The translations under genes were made by a program, and so were the position numbers. The notes under the pieces are model-generated. The model worked only from the letters and a program-made list of their open reading frames with translations, was not told where the DNA came from and did not search any database. A DNA stretch of 64,000 nucleotides from Corylus avellana (taxonomy: Eukaryota > Streptophyta > Magnoliopsida > Fagales > Betulaceae), in assembly GCF_901000735.1 (NCBI RefSeq), contig NC_081541.1, forward strand, positions 49,724,771 through 49,788,770. Reading direction: 5' to 3'. How positions within the stretch are numbered: position 1 is the first letter of the stretch; each line of letters opens with the position of its first letter. This document shows positions 47,001-59,087 of the stretch, one piece after another.

Positions 47001-48174
47001 TCCATTACCTGTAAAAAAATAAAAATTTGAGTTCCTTAAAGTTTCTAGACATTTGATGCTTCATTATTTTCTTCTGGCCTGAACCTTTTTATGTGTGAAT
47101 CCAAAGAGAAAATGTTCCTATGAATGAAAGACCAAATTGTAGCAATATCTGATGAGTGTATGTCGTCTTAAGGGCCTTCAAGTGATTACACCACATGTTT
47201 TGTTGATTGACTAGTATCTTGTGATATGACTGGGGGCCATATTTGCTTGTTTTTTGTGTATCAACAATTTTTTTTTTTTTTTTTTAAACTCTTTTGCTAG
47301 ATGGTGTTTATTTGTTGCCTTATTAATTTTAAATAGTGAGGTTTTTTTCATGCCAAATTATATCTTGCAGTTCTATTGCCAAAAGAGAATTCATTGTGCT
47401 TTCAAGTATTTGGTGGTTCACAGAGAATGGTAGCTTCCGAACTAACTTCTGAATCAAGTATTTGGTGGCTAATGTTGATCAATCCCTTGTTTATAGGGTC
47501 ATTTTTTTTATTGTCAATAACCAGTACAGTGTCGTATTCTTGGGATCAAATCATGTAAACAAACAGAGCATGCAGACTTGTAGTTGCACTGTAAATTGTC
47601 CTATTTTTTTTTTAGATTTGAACTTTTTTTTAGAATATAAAGTCCGAGACAAGTAAGTCAACAATTGGCCTTATATACCCAGTTATTTATTCTGCATATT
47701 TGTTTGATTTACTAAGATGTCCTGTAGTTGATTTTTAGTGAACACTTCTCGGTTTGCTCTGTTTGTTTGTTTTTTTTTTTTTTTTTTCTTTTGGTTGCTC
47801 ACACATAATCAAACCCTTATTAACTTCAAAGCCACAATCTTTTTCTTAAACTTTGAATTACCATTCAATACCTTTTCTGTTGAGTACGAGTATCACTTGT
47901 ATGTCTTCGTATTGTTTGCATCAGTTTGCTTGAGTTGCAATTATGATGTTTATTATTTAGGCCAATTGCAGAGTGTGTTCCTCTACGGCTCTACCGACAA
48001 TTTCCCGTGGTACTCTGTACTGTAAATATCGCCGGAACGTCTTCCAAAAAGAAAAATGTGTAGAGCATTATGTTAATGTTGTGGCAGCTGGAAGGGATGC
48101 TGGACTTGATCCTGAAGAACAGGCATTTGTTACTGTCAAAACTCCAGATTTTGAGTTTAGTGGATGTGCATTAT
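44016..48174 (+). pseudogene. IDM1-like remnants, copy C
   Basis: Inverted copy of 17640-13442 with the same scrambled order. 44016-44085 is an exon end (KFHGCSSSKK). 45706 to about 45907 is a first-TDBD exon (TRLQGVIESSWILCFGGK, then stop). About 46140-46190 is GLIFCTCCNCE with a GTAAAT donor. 46230-46436 begins VSHSEFETHA. 46616-46672 is CAKEYMGCLKDHHLVDLR. 47961-48174 is the post-PHD exon (RNVFQKEK, VNVVAAGRDAGLDPEEQ) ending at a GTGAGT donor. Compared with copy A the last exon has lost 12 bases in frame, removing the SKRC stretch before TVKTPDF. Some stretches translate identically to copy A (46608-46853 against 15015-14770), others differ by several per cent. Confidence 0.74.
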
Positions 48175-48566
48175 GTGAGTTCTATAATCATTATTCTTCC
48201 CATCAATAGTTTCTATACCATACATGCTTCATTATTTACTTCTGGCCTTAAATTTTTTGCATGGTGGCACCTATTCTAAATTGATGAACGTTTATTAGTA
48301 TCCTTGTTTACACTAATGAGCATACATATCAATAATTTCCTGTTTATTTGCAGCCTGGTATGATCGTTAAAGGTGAGAGTGATGAGCCTCTGTGGTACCA
48401 TTAGTGTTAGAGTTTGTTGACCATAGTACTCAGTTTTTCCCTGTATTTAACTGTAGAATGTCATTTAGAACACTGCTAAGTCCCTTACAATTTCACGTCA
48501 CAAAAATCTCTAAAATTCTTGCCTTTTTGTTTGCTAAATTCTAATATGCTTTATCTATTATTGTAG

Positions 48567-50536
48567 GAAAATTGTGCTGGCAACAAATATTGCAGAGAGT
48601 AGTATTACTATAGATGATGTTGTGTATGTCATTGACAGTGGAAAGGCAAAGGAAACTAGTTATGATGCCCTGAACAAACTGGCTTGTCTATTACCATCGT
48701 GGATTTCTAAGGCTTCCGCACATCAGGTATACAGTTAGTGCCATAAAGGCGTAATAGCAAACGAGAGGTTCTTTTTGAAACATGTTTCTCCAGCTTATTT
48801 AGCTAAATTGATATGTTGCTTAATTGGATGTCCCTTCTTTTCCTTTTTATCTTCCCCCTCTTTTCTGTTGATTATGGTTAAACAATTTCAGAGACGAGGT
48901 CGTGCTGGCCGTGTGCAACCTGGAATTTGTTATAGACTATATCCAAAAATGATCCACGATGCAATGCTTCAGTATCAGTTACCTGAGATTCTCAGAACAC
49001 CTTTGCAAGAGCTATGCCTGAATATCAAAAGTTTGCAGCTTGGAACTGTTGGATCATTTTTGGCCAAAGCACTTCAACCCCCAGATGCTCTTGCCGTTCA
49101 AAATGCAATTGAGCTTCTTAAAACAATTGGAGCTTTAGATGATATGGAGGAGCTTACTCCCCTTGGTACGCAACAATGAATACAAGTTGTCTCTATCGAC
49201 TTATTACCTTTAGGATGATACGTGATTGTAATCTGAATAATTTTGTGTAAAGGTCGCCATCTTTGCACTCTACCATTGGACCCAAATATTGGGAAGATGC
49301 TTCTTATGGGGTCTATCTTTCAATGCCTCAATCCTGCCTTAACAATTGCCACAGCCCTTGCACATCGTGACCCTTTTGTCCTACCAATAAATAGGAAAGA
49401 GGAAGCTGATGCAGCAAAAAGATCCTTTGCTGGTGATTCTTGCAGGTTGGTCATTAAGCTGAGCCATTCTGCTGCACCTTTGCATCTGGAGTTTTCCAAA
49501 TAAGTCCTTGATTCTGTCGCTAATTCCAAAATGTTGCACACATTTTTGATGCAGTGACCACATAGCACTTCTCAAAGCCTTTGAAGGATGGAAGGATGCA
49601 AAACGAAATGGAAGGGAAAGAGCATTCTGTTGGGATAGCTTTTTGTCCCCAGTAACCTTGCAGTTGATGGACGATATGAGAATGCAATTTCTAGATCTAT
49701 TATCAGACATTGGCTTTGTAGACAAATCAAGGGGTGCTAATGTAAGATTTTATGACTTTCAATTTTTGCTTTTTAAAGTGAAGCATTACTCCTCCCCTCT
49801 CCACTTTTTTTGTTATTTATTTCTTCAGTATTTAACATTTCAACCCAAGAATTCCTCATCAACCGACTTTGTGGCTGACGAACTTTGCCATTCTATTTCC
49901 TTCTCAATAACCATATGAAAATTGTTGTTATATGTTTGTGCAGGCTTACAGCCAATACAGCCATGATTTGGAGATGGTCTGTGCAATCCTTTGTGCTGGA
50001 CTCTACCCAAATGTTGTGCAGTGCAAAAGAAGAGGAAAGCGAACACAATTTTACACTAAAGAAGTTGGGAAAGTTGACATCCATCCTGCTTCTGTCAATG
50101 CAGGGGTTCATCTCTTCCCTCTGCCGTACATGGTTTACAGTGAAAAGGTGAAAACAACTGGCATCTACGTCCGAGACTCTACAAATATATCAGACTACGC
50201 TCTACTTCTATTTGGTGGTAATCTCATCCCTAGCAAATCCGGGGAGGGCATTGAGATGCTTGGTGGTTACCTTCATTTCTCTGCATCAAAGAGCGTTTTA
50301 GAGCTAATACGGGTAATGTCCTCAAGATTTCTTATTGATTTTATGACTCCTCTTCCTTTTCTTTTTCCTTCTCCCTTTATATATTTAGCTTTGGGTTTTT
50401 GCAGAAATTGCGTGGGGAACTTGATAGGCTTCTAAATAGGAAGATTGAGGAACCGGGGTTGGACATTTCTGTGGAGGGAAAAGGAGTGGTTGCTGCTGTG
50501 GTTGAGTTATTGCACAATCATGATGCACGTTACTAA
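48567..50536 (+). CDS. DExH1-like DEAH/RHA RNA helicase, C-terminal half, copy C (open reading)
   Basis: Six exons with in-phase GT-AG junctions. 48567-48726 ([20 protein letters not shown], motif V). 48892-49165 ([18 protein letters not shown], motif VI, then the winged-helix/HA2 start). 49253-49445 ([18 protein letters not shown]). 49555-49741 ([20 protein letters not shown]). 49944-50312 (OB-fold: [32 protein letters not shown]). 50405-50536 ([31 protein letters not shown]). No stop or frameshift was found, unlike copies A and B. Upstream, where the family has motifs I-IV, only the IDM1-like exons occur. Splicing the exon ending at 48174 onto 48567 would give a TGA at the junction, so a fusion protein is unlikely. 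It is a partial gene, expression unknown; the complete parent is probably elsewhere. Confidence 0.88.
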
Positions 50537-51195
50537 TGTCTCTACTTTTTTCCAAATTAACACAGTTAAGCAGCAGTCCTGCTGCCATTCCTTTCTTCTT
50601 CTTTTTCCTTCCTAGTAAGCAACATGAGAACCATTGAATTCTGCCACTAACATTTTTGGGCATTAGGATGCATGTAATTTAGTTGGGTGGCTATAATATT
50701 AATTTTATGATTTTTTATGTAGGAAAAAATAACATGGAGGATGTTTTAGCGATCTCAGTTTGTATTTAGCTATAACATCTATAAGGGTTGAAATTTTTTC
50801 AATGCTCTAGTTTCGTGTTTACAGGCTCAATAAATTACTATATCTGTGATAAATACAAGATAATCTTTCATCCAAACTTGTTTCATTCGTTAGACGGTGA
50901 GCAACACAATTGGCTTCCTTTTTGATGTGCCCCACAAACCATGGCTGGAGACTATTTAACACAATCTTTGTATCATCAATAATTGCCCATACCAACTCCA
51001 ATGCAGTCATTTTCTTCGTACTGCATTATTTTCAAAGTATCTCCTTCTAGAATAATATTTTGAAACCTCAAGGCTTTGTTAAATTTCGCAACTTTTCAAG
51101 CTGTAAAAGCTTCAGCTACTGTTAGGTCAGAAATGTAAGCCTTTAACACAAGCATCAACACCCTCCCTTCGTCGTTCTAACAATTGCACTCGTGA

Positions 51196-51772
51196 ATAAC
51201 TTCTATAAGGAGCAGATGTAAACTAGCTCCTTTGTGCTGCCAATCATAATTGGACACTTCAGCGTATCAGAAAAAACTTAAGTTTAAGAAAAAAACACTA
51301 CCACACTAGATTATACCAAAAATGAGAAAACAAAATAATTAGAAAATCAATTTATTTTTTAAAAAAAAGAAAGAAAAGAAAGAAAAGCAAAAATTAAACG
51401 GGTGGCTGGCTGTCACCCCATTCCCTACTTGGAGTGGCCGGCGAGCCACCCCATGGCCTGTCTGGGGTGGCCGACGAGCCACCCCAAGCCTAGGGGTGGC
51501 TTGCCGGCCACCCCAGATGGGTTGGGGATGGCTCGTGGCCGGGTGGCTGCCGGCCACCCCAAGTGGGCTGCCCTTTAATTTTTGTTTTTGTTTAAAAAAA
51601 AATTAATTAATTTTTTAATTATTGTTTTTTTTCTCATTTTTTGGTAGAATCTAGTGTGGTAGTGTTTTTTTTTTTCTTCTTAAACTTAGGTTTTTTCTAA
51701 AATGCTGAGGTGTCCAATTATGATTGGTAGGCACAAAGGAGTTGGTTTACACCAACTCCTTATAGAAGTTAT
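51196..51772. mobile_element. Long-TIR foldback MITE with GC-rich hairpin centre
   Basis: Starts ATAACTTCTATAAGGAG and ends with the reverse complement of the same word. The arms are mirrored for roughly 180-200 bases (AATCATAATTGGACAC at the left, GTGTCCAATTATGATTGG type at the right). The centre (51398-51575) is GC-rich with repeated GGTGGCTGGC, CGGCGAGCCACCCC and GGCCACCCC words that can pair among themselves. No coding sequence. No convincing target duplication was seen (CACTCGTGA against CCTCATTGT). Confidence 0.75.
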
Positions 51773-51899
51773 CCTCATTGTATTTTATCTTGTATTACCT
51801 TGCGTTTTGTATTGCTTTACAAGTTTGCGTTTCAGGTTGGACAACTGTAGAAGTTGGATAGGTGTATGGGTTGAAGAGCTGCCATTCAGTTAGAATATT

Positions 51900-52832
51900 C
51901 TAACAGAATTGAGCCTATATCAATGGGCACCAACGGAAAAGAGGGCAAGAAATCATAATATTGTATTGGCTTGAATTCTCTAGAGATTTTTTCAACATCT
52001 CGAATTGTTCTTATCATTTTAAAATATATTGCATTGGTATTATCTATCCACTATCTTAATAAATATCCCTTTCAATTGCATATCCATTACAAATCACCAA
52101 GAAATACCCATTAAATTTTGCTCATATAATTCTGAGATTGACATGATTTCATGTTAGAAATGAGCTTTGCATGAGGGATATGCACACAAGGTGATACTTT
52201 CCAATGTTGTGTGATGTGTGGATTGAGATCTAGTGTAGTCTTTTCAGATTGTTAGCGATATGATCAGCAAGTATGAGGGGATTTTTATGGGACTTACTTA
52301 CTTGAGTAGGTCTTAGGTTGATATGTATTATTAATTGTCCGAATTACTAGCAATTTGGTCAGTTAATTATTGGGAAAGCAGATTCATGATGTGTAATTCA
52401 ACCGTGGTGAGCATCAAACACTTTGGGACAACCATACAAATGAAAATGAGAGATAATTTAATTAGTCTAACAAATTTTGAGTCATTCAACTTTATGCAAA
52501 TATATCTTTTCCATTTTCAAGTATAGTGAATTCTTTTTTTAACTAGGGATTGGTATATGTACATTATAGTTAGGAAAAAAAATGCAAAATCAATCTTTAT
52601 GGTTTACCTAATTTATAATTAGCTTTTTGTGGTATTAAAATGAACTCAGAGGTCCTTGAAGTATGCCAAAAAAAAAAAAAAATTAGTCCATACAGTCAAA
52701 TTCCATCAAAACATTTGACAGATTCCGTTAAGGTGCCTTGTCAGCACTAATAAAATGATGACATGTGTCACTCTTAATAAAAAATATATAAATATATAAC
52801 ATAAAAAACTAAAAAAATTAAAAGTGAGCATT
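51900..52832. repeat. Third diverged copy of the arm repeat family
   Basis: Diverged minus-orientation copy of the family also at 38040-38960, 39500-40440, 54240-55180 and 55730-56680. Shared landmarks are GGGATATGCACACAAGG, GCAAGTATGAGGGGATTTTTA and CATTTGACAGATTCCGTTAA. It is absent from the corresponding place in copy B. Confidence 0.75.
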
Positions 52833-55800
52833 GTAGCTGGTCAACAATGGTTTGCCATTGTTGCAAATTTGCTGAGCATTTGTAGCTCAACAATTCATAA
52901 CATATATTAATTTAAAATTTGTTCTATCATCTCTCATTCAATAAAAAATTTATTTTATGATCTCTCCTCAAATTGCTATTGAGTGACACTTGAACTTTAA
53001 TAATAAAAAAAGAATATTTAAATGGAATAGTAAAAGTGTATAGCTAAAATGCTGAGCTGGATATAAGTGCTTTGAAAAAGTGGGTAGCTAAATTAGAAAA
53101 ATGTGATATTTTAGCTAAAATTTAACTAAATATTTGTTGAGTCAAATGTGAATGCTCTTAGCGGATTAGCTTTCCCACAATCATGTGGTCCTATTATTAC
53201 ATGACATTATTGCAAGAACAAGATAATATTCTTCCAGTTGTGGTCCTAATTAATTGTGGTCTCTGTTTGATACTATTCTTCCACTTGAACAAGATAATGC
53301 AAGTCCTGAAGTCTACTTGCACAATTATTGATTGAGGACATGTTGATAATTCTTTACTTCTAGATCGCTGTCTCTCTTTTTCAAAGGAAATGTCCATGAA
53401 GTTTATTTCTTTCTTTCTTTCAGATTTGGATTGTCCACACTTGTTGGGTATTAAAATGTCAGAAAATTTTCATTTCAATAGGGTTCAGAAAATGCAGTTA
53501 ATAAAAACACAATTTCTAAAAATATTGTTTAACCTTTCGTAAAAGTGCAATTAAGTCTTTAATAAAAACAACAATAATTTGATTGCTGAGTTTTCATTAA
53601 AATGTTTATAAATTAGCTAGTCTAACTGATAAAATTTATTGGCACTATATACATATATGTCAAAGATTTGAGATTAAATCTCTTTCACATTAAGGATGCG
53701 AGATTTAATTAAGAGGAGAGAAAGCCTAACCATTTGTCAGGAGAGAAAAGCTTTACTCAAAACCATTATCCTTTTTAATTTCCCAACGGAAAAAATATAT
53801 ATATATATGAAAAAACAAAAACAAACAAGTGGACCGTATTGCATGGAATGGTAGATGGCACATTCTACAGAGAAGTCAAGTTTTTTCAATCCGCTTCTTC
53901 CTTGATAAAGCAAAACTCAACCAACTATCAAACCAACTATTCCTATCATTTGAGAGGTAACTCAACCAACTATCAAACCTAGCTATGCAATCTATCGTTC
54001 ATACAATTTAGTGGTAGCAAGCAGCGATGATTAGTTGTTGGAGGCAAGGAATGCTAGAAGGTCATTTCAACGGTTGAATATACAAGCGTCGGTGTAGAAA
54101 GATTCGAGCCTTGCATAGAAAATATTCCACGAGTGTGAATGATTAATATAACTAAATTACATCAATTAGCGTCGTTAAATTAAAGGTTTGAGAAGATAAA
54201 AGCTTACGTTTTAGTTGTAATTGCTGCGTTACTTGAGCCTATATCAATGAGGATCAACGGGGAAAGAGGGGCTATGGAGATTGAGCATCTCAAATTGCTC
54301 TTGTCATTTCAATATAGTGCATCAGTACTATTATACATCTACTATCTTACTAAACATCCCTTTCAATTGAATATCCATTACAAATCACAAAAAATATACA
54401 TAAATCCAAGAAAAACCCATTACATTTGCTCATTTAATTCTGACATTGCCATGATTTCATGGTAGCAATGAGCTTTGCGTGAGGGATATGCACACAAGGT
54501 AATACATTTAAATGTTGCGTGTTTTTGACGATAAGAGTGTGATGTGTGGATTGAGATCTAGTGTACTTATCTTCTTAGATTGTTAGCGATATGAGCAGCA
54601 AGTATGAGGGGATTTTTATGGGACTTACTTGCTCAAGTAGGTCTTGGGCTGGATTGTGCTATTAGCGGCCTGAATTGCCAGGGATTTGGCCAGGTAGTTG
54701 CTGAGAATTCAGATTGGTGATGTGTAGTTAAACTGTGGTGAGCATAAAACACTTTGGGAGAACCATACAAATGAAAATGAGAGTTGAATTAAGTAGTCTA
54801 ACAAATTTTGAGTAATTCAACTTTATGCAAATATATCTTTTCCATTTTCAAGTATAGTGAATACTTTTTTTAACTAGGGGTTGGTTATATTTATATTATA
54901 TTTAGGAAAAAATGAACGGTCAGTCATTGTGGTTTACCAGATTTACAATTAACTTTTTGTGGTATTAAAATGAACTCAGAGGTTCTTGAAGACTTAAAAT
55001 ATGTAAAAACAATAATTTAGTTCATACAGTCAAATTCGGTCAAAAGATTTGACAAATTCTATTAATGTGTCTCATTAGCATCAATACAATGTTGCCACAT
55101 GTCACTCTTAATAAAAATTATAAATATATTTAATATAAAAAATAAAAAATAAAAAAAATAAAAAAATTTGAAACTTCAACCATTCAAATACAATCAATCT
55201 CAAACTATTAATTCAAATACAAGAAACATATTGATTGCAAGCTTGGATATAAAGCAGCACGCATCCACATCAAAATAATGCCGCTAATGGCCTACCAAAG
55301 AAAGAAAAAGATTGAGAAAGCAAACAAACAAAAAGCAAACCAAACATGAAAGAAAGAGAGAAATTTCATGGGCATTGCCTTAGAAAATGAGGAACGAAAT
55401 TTACTAGTGCTCGACCGACATATATATCCTCAATCAATAATTGTGCAAGTGGACTTCAAGTAATTAGGAGAAAATTCACTTTACCCCTAGAGTTTGAGGT
55501 GTTTTTTAATTTGAATCCTAATGTTTAAAAATTTGCAATGTACTCCCATAATGTTTCAAAAATATGCAATTAATACCCTCTATTACTAATTGCTATCTAA
55601 TTTTCAAGAGAAAATTCGTTCTAATTGCTTTGATAACATGCCTTTAATATGTGGCATTTTTCAAGCATTTCGAACTAAAGAAACAACGTAAATTCTGTAA
55701 TTTGAGAATCTACAATTTTTTTAAAAAAAATTGTAAGGGATCCTAATCTTTATATCAATGGGCACTAACGGGAAAGAAGGACTATGGAAATTGAGCATCT

Positions 55801-57263
55801 CGAATCGCTCTTATCACGTCAATATATTGTATCAGTATTATCCATCCACTATCTTACTAAATATCCATTTCAATCGCATATCCATTACAAATCACCAAAA
55901 ATATACATAAATTCAAGAAAAACCCATGACATTTTTGCTCATATAATTCTGACATTGCGATGATTTCATGGTAGCAATGAGCTTTGCGTGAGGGGTATAT
56001 GCCCACAAAGTGATACATTTCAATGTTGAGTGTTTTTGACAAAGAGAGTGTAATGTGTGGATTGAGATCTAGTGTACTTACTTATTCAAATTGTTAGCAA
56101 TACAAATAGCAAGTATGAAGGGATTCTTATGAGTCGTACTTGCTCGTGTAGGTCTCTGGCTAGCATGTAATATAAGTATCTGAATTGCTAACAATCCGGC
56201 CAATTAATCGCTGAAAATTCAGATTTGTTGTGAGCATCAAATGCTTAAAGGAAACTGGTCAAATGGAAATGAGAGTTGATTTAATTAGTCTAACAAATTT
56301 TGAGTCCTTCAACTTTATGCAAACATATCTTTTCCATTTTCAAGTATAGGGAATTATTTTTTTAGTTAGGGATTGGTTATATGTGTTATTATATTTAGGA
56401 AAAAAATGCAAAATTGGTCATTGTGCTTTACCTTATTTACAATTAGCTCTTTCTGATATTAAAATGATTTCAGAGATCTTTAAAGTACGCCAAAAAAAAA
56501 AAAAAATAGTTCTTGCAGTCAAATTTCGTCAAAACATTTGACGGATTTTGTTAAGGTACTTCGTCAACACCAATTAAATGACGACATGTGTTACTCTTAA
56601 TGAAAAATATAAATATATTTAATATAAAAAAGTAAAAAAAGATTAAAAAAATTCAAATACAATATCAAATTATCAATTCAAATACAAAAAACAGATTGCA
56701 AGTTATATTTTGCTTGGTTTATTCATGATCATACAGGAAACAGTCTACTGGAGTACGTACTGCTGGACCTACACGGCTAATGGGCCGGTAGAAGAAATTA
56801 ATTGTGGATTGAATGTGGTGGGACTCCATGCCACATTTGTGGACCATATCATTTGAGAGGTGACTTGTACTACTCAACCAACTATCAGACCTAGCTACGC
56901 AATCTACCATTCATACAAGCAGGGACGGACCCAGCCTTGAGAATGGGCAGGGGCCATAGCTGAAAAAAATTTAATGGGCAGGGGCCATAGCTGAAAAAAA
57001 TTTAATGGGCAGGGGCCCATTAGCAAAAAAAAAAAGAAAAAAAAAAAAACAATTAACTATAAAAATTTGTTTTTTCCTTAATTTTTTTTTTTTTTTTTTG
57101 TCATTTGTGGGGGAGGGCCCCTGCCAATCCCCCCCTTCCACAGTCCCTGCATACAAGTAGCGATGATTAGTTGTTGGAGGCCAGCAATATTAGAAGGTGA
57201 TTTGTGCCGTTGAATATACATGTTTAGGTGTAGAAAGATTCAAGCCTCGCATAAAAAAGATAT
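52833..57263. repeat. Right arm of large inverted repeat
   Basis: Mirror of 37450-40497, 40809-41245 and 42461-43915. It begins at the palindrome TCAACAATGGTTTGCCATTG and includes, at 53410-53905, a copy of the CNL upstream flank in the same orientation as at 22840-23345. There it is followed not by the CNL but by AACCAACTATCAAACC repeat sequence. No protein gene is recognised. Confidence 0.9.
56930..57149. mobile_element. hAT-type MITE with 8-base target duplication (right arm)
   Basis: Mirror copy of 37572-37800, nine bases shorter, flanked by CATACAAG at 56922-56929 and 57150-57157. The same insertion site in both arms means that the element inserted before the arms were duplicated. Confidence 0.85.
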
Positions 57264-57678
57264 CACATATATAGTAATTAATATAGCTAAATTACATCAA
57301 TTAGTGTCATTAAATTAAAGATTTGAAATTTGGATAAAACAATGGCTTTACTGGTGTTTTATAACAAACTTTGGTATATTATTCCCAGACAACATGATTA
57401 GCTCCATGCCCTAATAATATGATATATTTAAAAGATGTTCAAGTTTATAAAACACTTACATATTCAGAATTTTTTGGGGTCTACAAAACACCGATAAATT
57501 TCAAATTGTTTTGGTGTTTTATACAAGCGGATGAATGAACACCACTATTTTAACTTCATTTTTAACCATTTACTGGCGTTTTAACCACTAATTTCTTTTA
57601 CGCGGACCATCCGTCCAGTAGGCTGTTTCCTACTTCCTTCTTTGGTGTAAAAGTAATTCCCTCTGGGGTATTATTTTT

Positions 57679-57711
<33 letters not shown>

Positions 57712-57720
57712 GAGTATATC
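57264..57720. repeat. GGCGTTTTATA-family sequence and T30 tract
   Basis: About 57320-57600 is a diverged copy of the AAAACGCC-rich element at 40498-40808, in the opposite sense. 57681-57710 is a run of 30 T. This sequence is beyond the end of the left arm. Confidence 0.6.
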
Positions 57721-58028
57721 ACGTGGAAATGCCCCGAGTAGGTCCATCACTCCAATATGAATAAGCTAATTCTTATTGGAGTGATGGCTAATTCGGTGAT
57801 CAAAACAAATGTTTCAAAGCACCAAGACACATCTCCATTGCAAGGCCGTCTGGACGTGAATTCCAGAAAGTTCCCGTCTCTTTCTTGTTTGCATGCTGTT
57901 TGGACTCGTACGTTGCCGAGAATGTTTTTAGGGTTTCTGTCCGGCCGGGCACTTCCTCGTCCAGACGCCACGTATCAGATTATGTTTTTTAACGTGTAAA
58001 GTGTGTGACGTGTCTAGGGTTTTAGGGA

Positions 58029-58031
<3 letters not shown>

Positions 58032-58070
<39 letters not shown>
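58032..58070. repeat. (AT)n microsatellite
   Basis: About 19 AT units, inside the possible LTR sequence that follows. Confidence 0.95.
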
Positions 58071-58074
<4 letters not shown>

Positions 58075-58079
58075 TCTAT

Positions 58080-58480
58080 TGTTAGAGAGAGGTACGAAAT
58101 TCCAACCTAGAATTTATGAGAGGCTGTGCTTAGAGAGAACATCTATTGTGAGTCAATTTGTTCCTCTTAGAGGATTATGTTAGTTTCATTGTATGCTTCA
58201 TTGAGAAGTCTATCGGAAGGGTCCGATAAAGAAAAATCACGTTGAAGAAGATTGTGAGTGAGGAGACAAGTTAAAGGCTTGTCAATCTTACAGAGTCAAG
58301 GACTTGCATAGAGTTGTAAGTGTTCTTAGTGTCTGTAATATCTGGATAATCTTTTTGATAATGATTTCCTGAGTTTGGCTGCCCCAGAGAAGTTTTACTT
58401 TTAGAACATTTTTTAAAATGTTTCCTCTTCATCACCAAAATCATTGTATCTGATTGATTTACTGTTTTGATTATTTTGGT
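58080..58480 (+). mobile_element. Possible Ty1/copia LTR fragment
   Basis: The order of a GTGTTCTTAGTGTCTGTAAT part, then TTTCCTGAGTTTGGCTGCCC, then a T-rich tail with TTTCCTC resembles the 3' half of many plant copia LTRs. No TG...CA ends, primer-binding site or internal domain was found. Position 57740-58030 before it is unassigned. Confidence 0.33.
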
Positions 58481-59087
58481 GATTGATTGTTTATAGATTG
58501 CTATATGTTAATTCCGCATATTGTGTGACATATACCTAAATAGCGTTTTTCAAGATCAATGAGATTGATATTCACATATTTCTTAGAAAACCATATTGAT
58601 TTGACCCCATATGCGGGATTTCCGAGGAAAGGAAGTTCACAACCCATAGGCCTTCTATCTCCACACCTTAACAAGTCTTTGCCTGCTTTAAACAAATTAA
58701 TAACAAAATTTTATATGATTTGAGATTGTCTATACCCTATAAGCAAACGGGGTTGTAGTGATTGATGTATATATGTATATATACTTCTTTTCCTCTTTTA
58801 ATGCAATGCCTGCTTATCCACCCAACATACTTGATCTATCTTGTACATTCAACAAATACTTTTAGGAAATCAAGTGATAGAAAGTTATTCATGATACTTA
58901 CTCCTAAAATTATCTTTTCAAAATTTTGATTGTTGGAAAGGAAAATTGGTTATGGGAAGTGACTCATATTCGAGGCAATAAAGAAGCGTGAGGGAATGGG
59001 TTCCATGAAATCCCAGTCTTTGTCATTTTTTTTTACCTGTCTAATCCCAGCCGTATAGGAGATTTACCTGCACCTAAGTCGAATCCC
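58481..59087. other. No gene recognised
   Basis: Intergenic sequence with no open frame of note and no match to the other repeats in the window that I could see. Confidence 0.4.

Noticed and set aside
57757..57999. 80-codon plus-strand frame and its mirror on the minus strand
   Set aside because: Overlapping frames on both strands with no known domain; probably chance.
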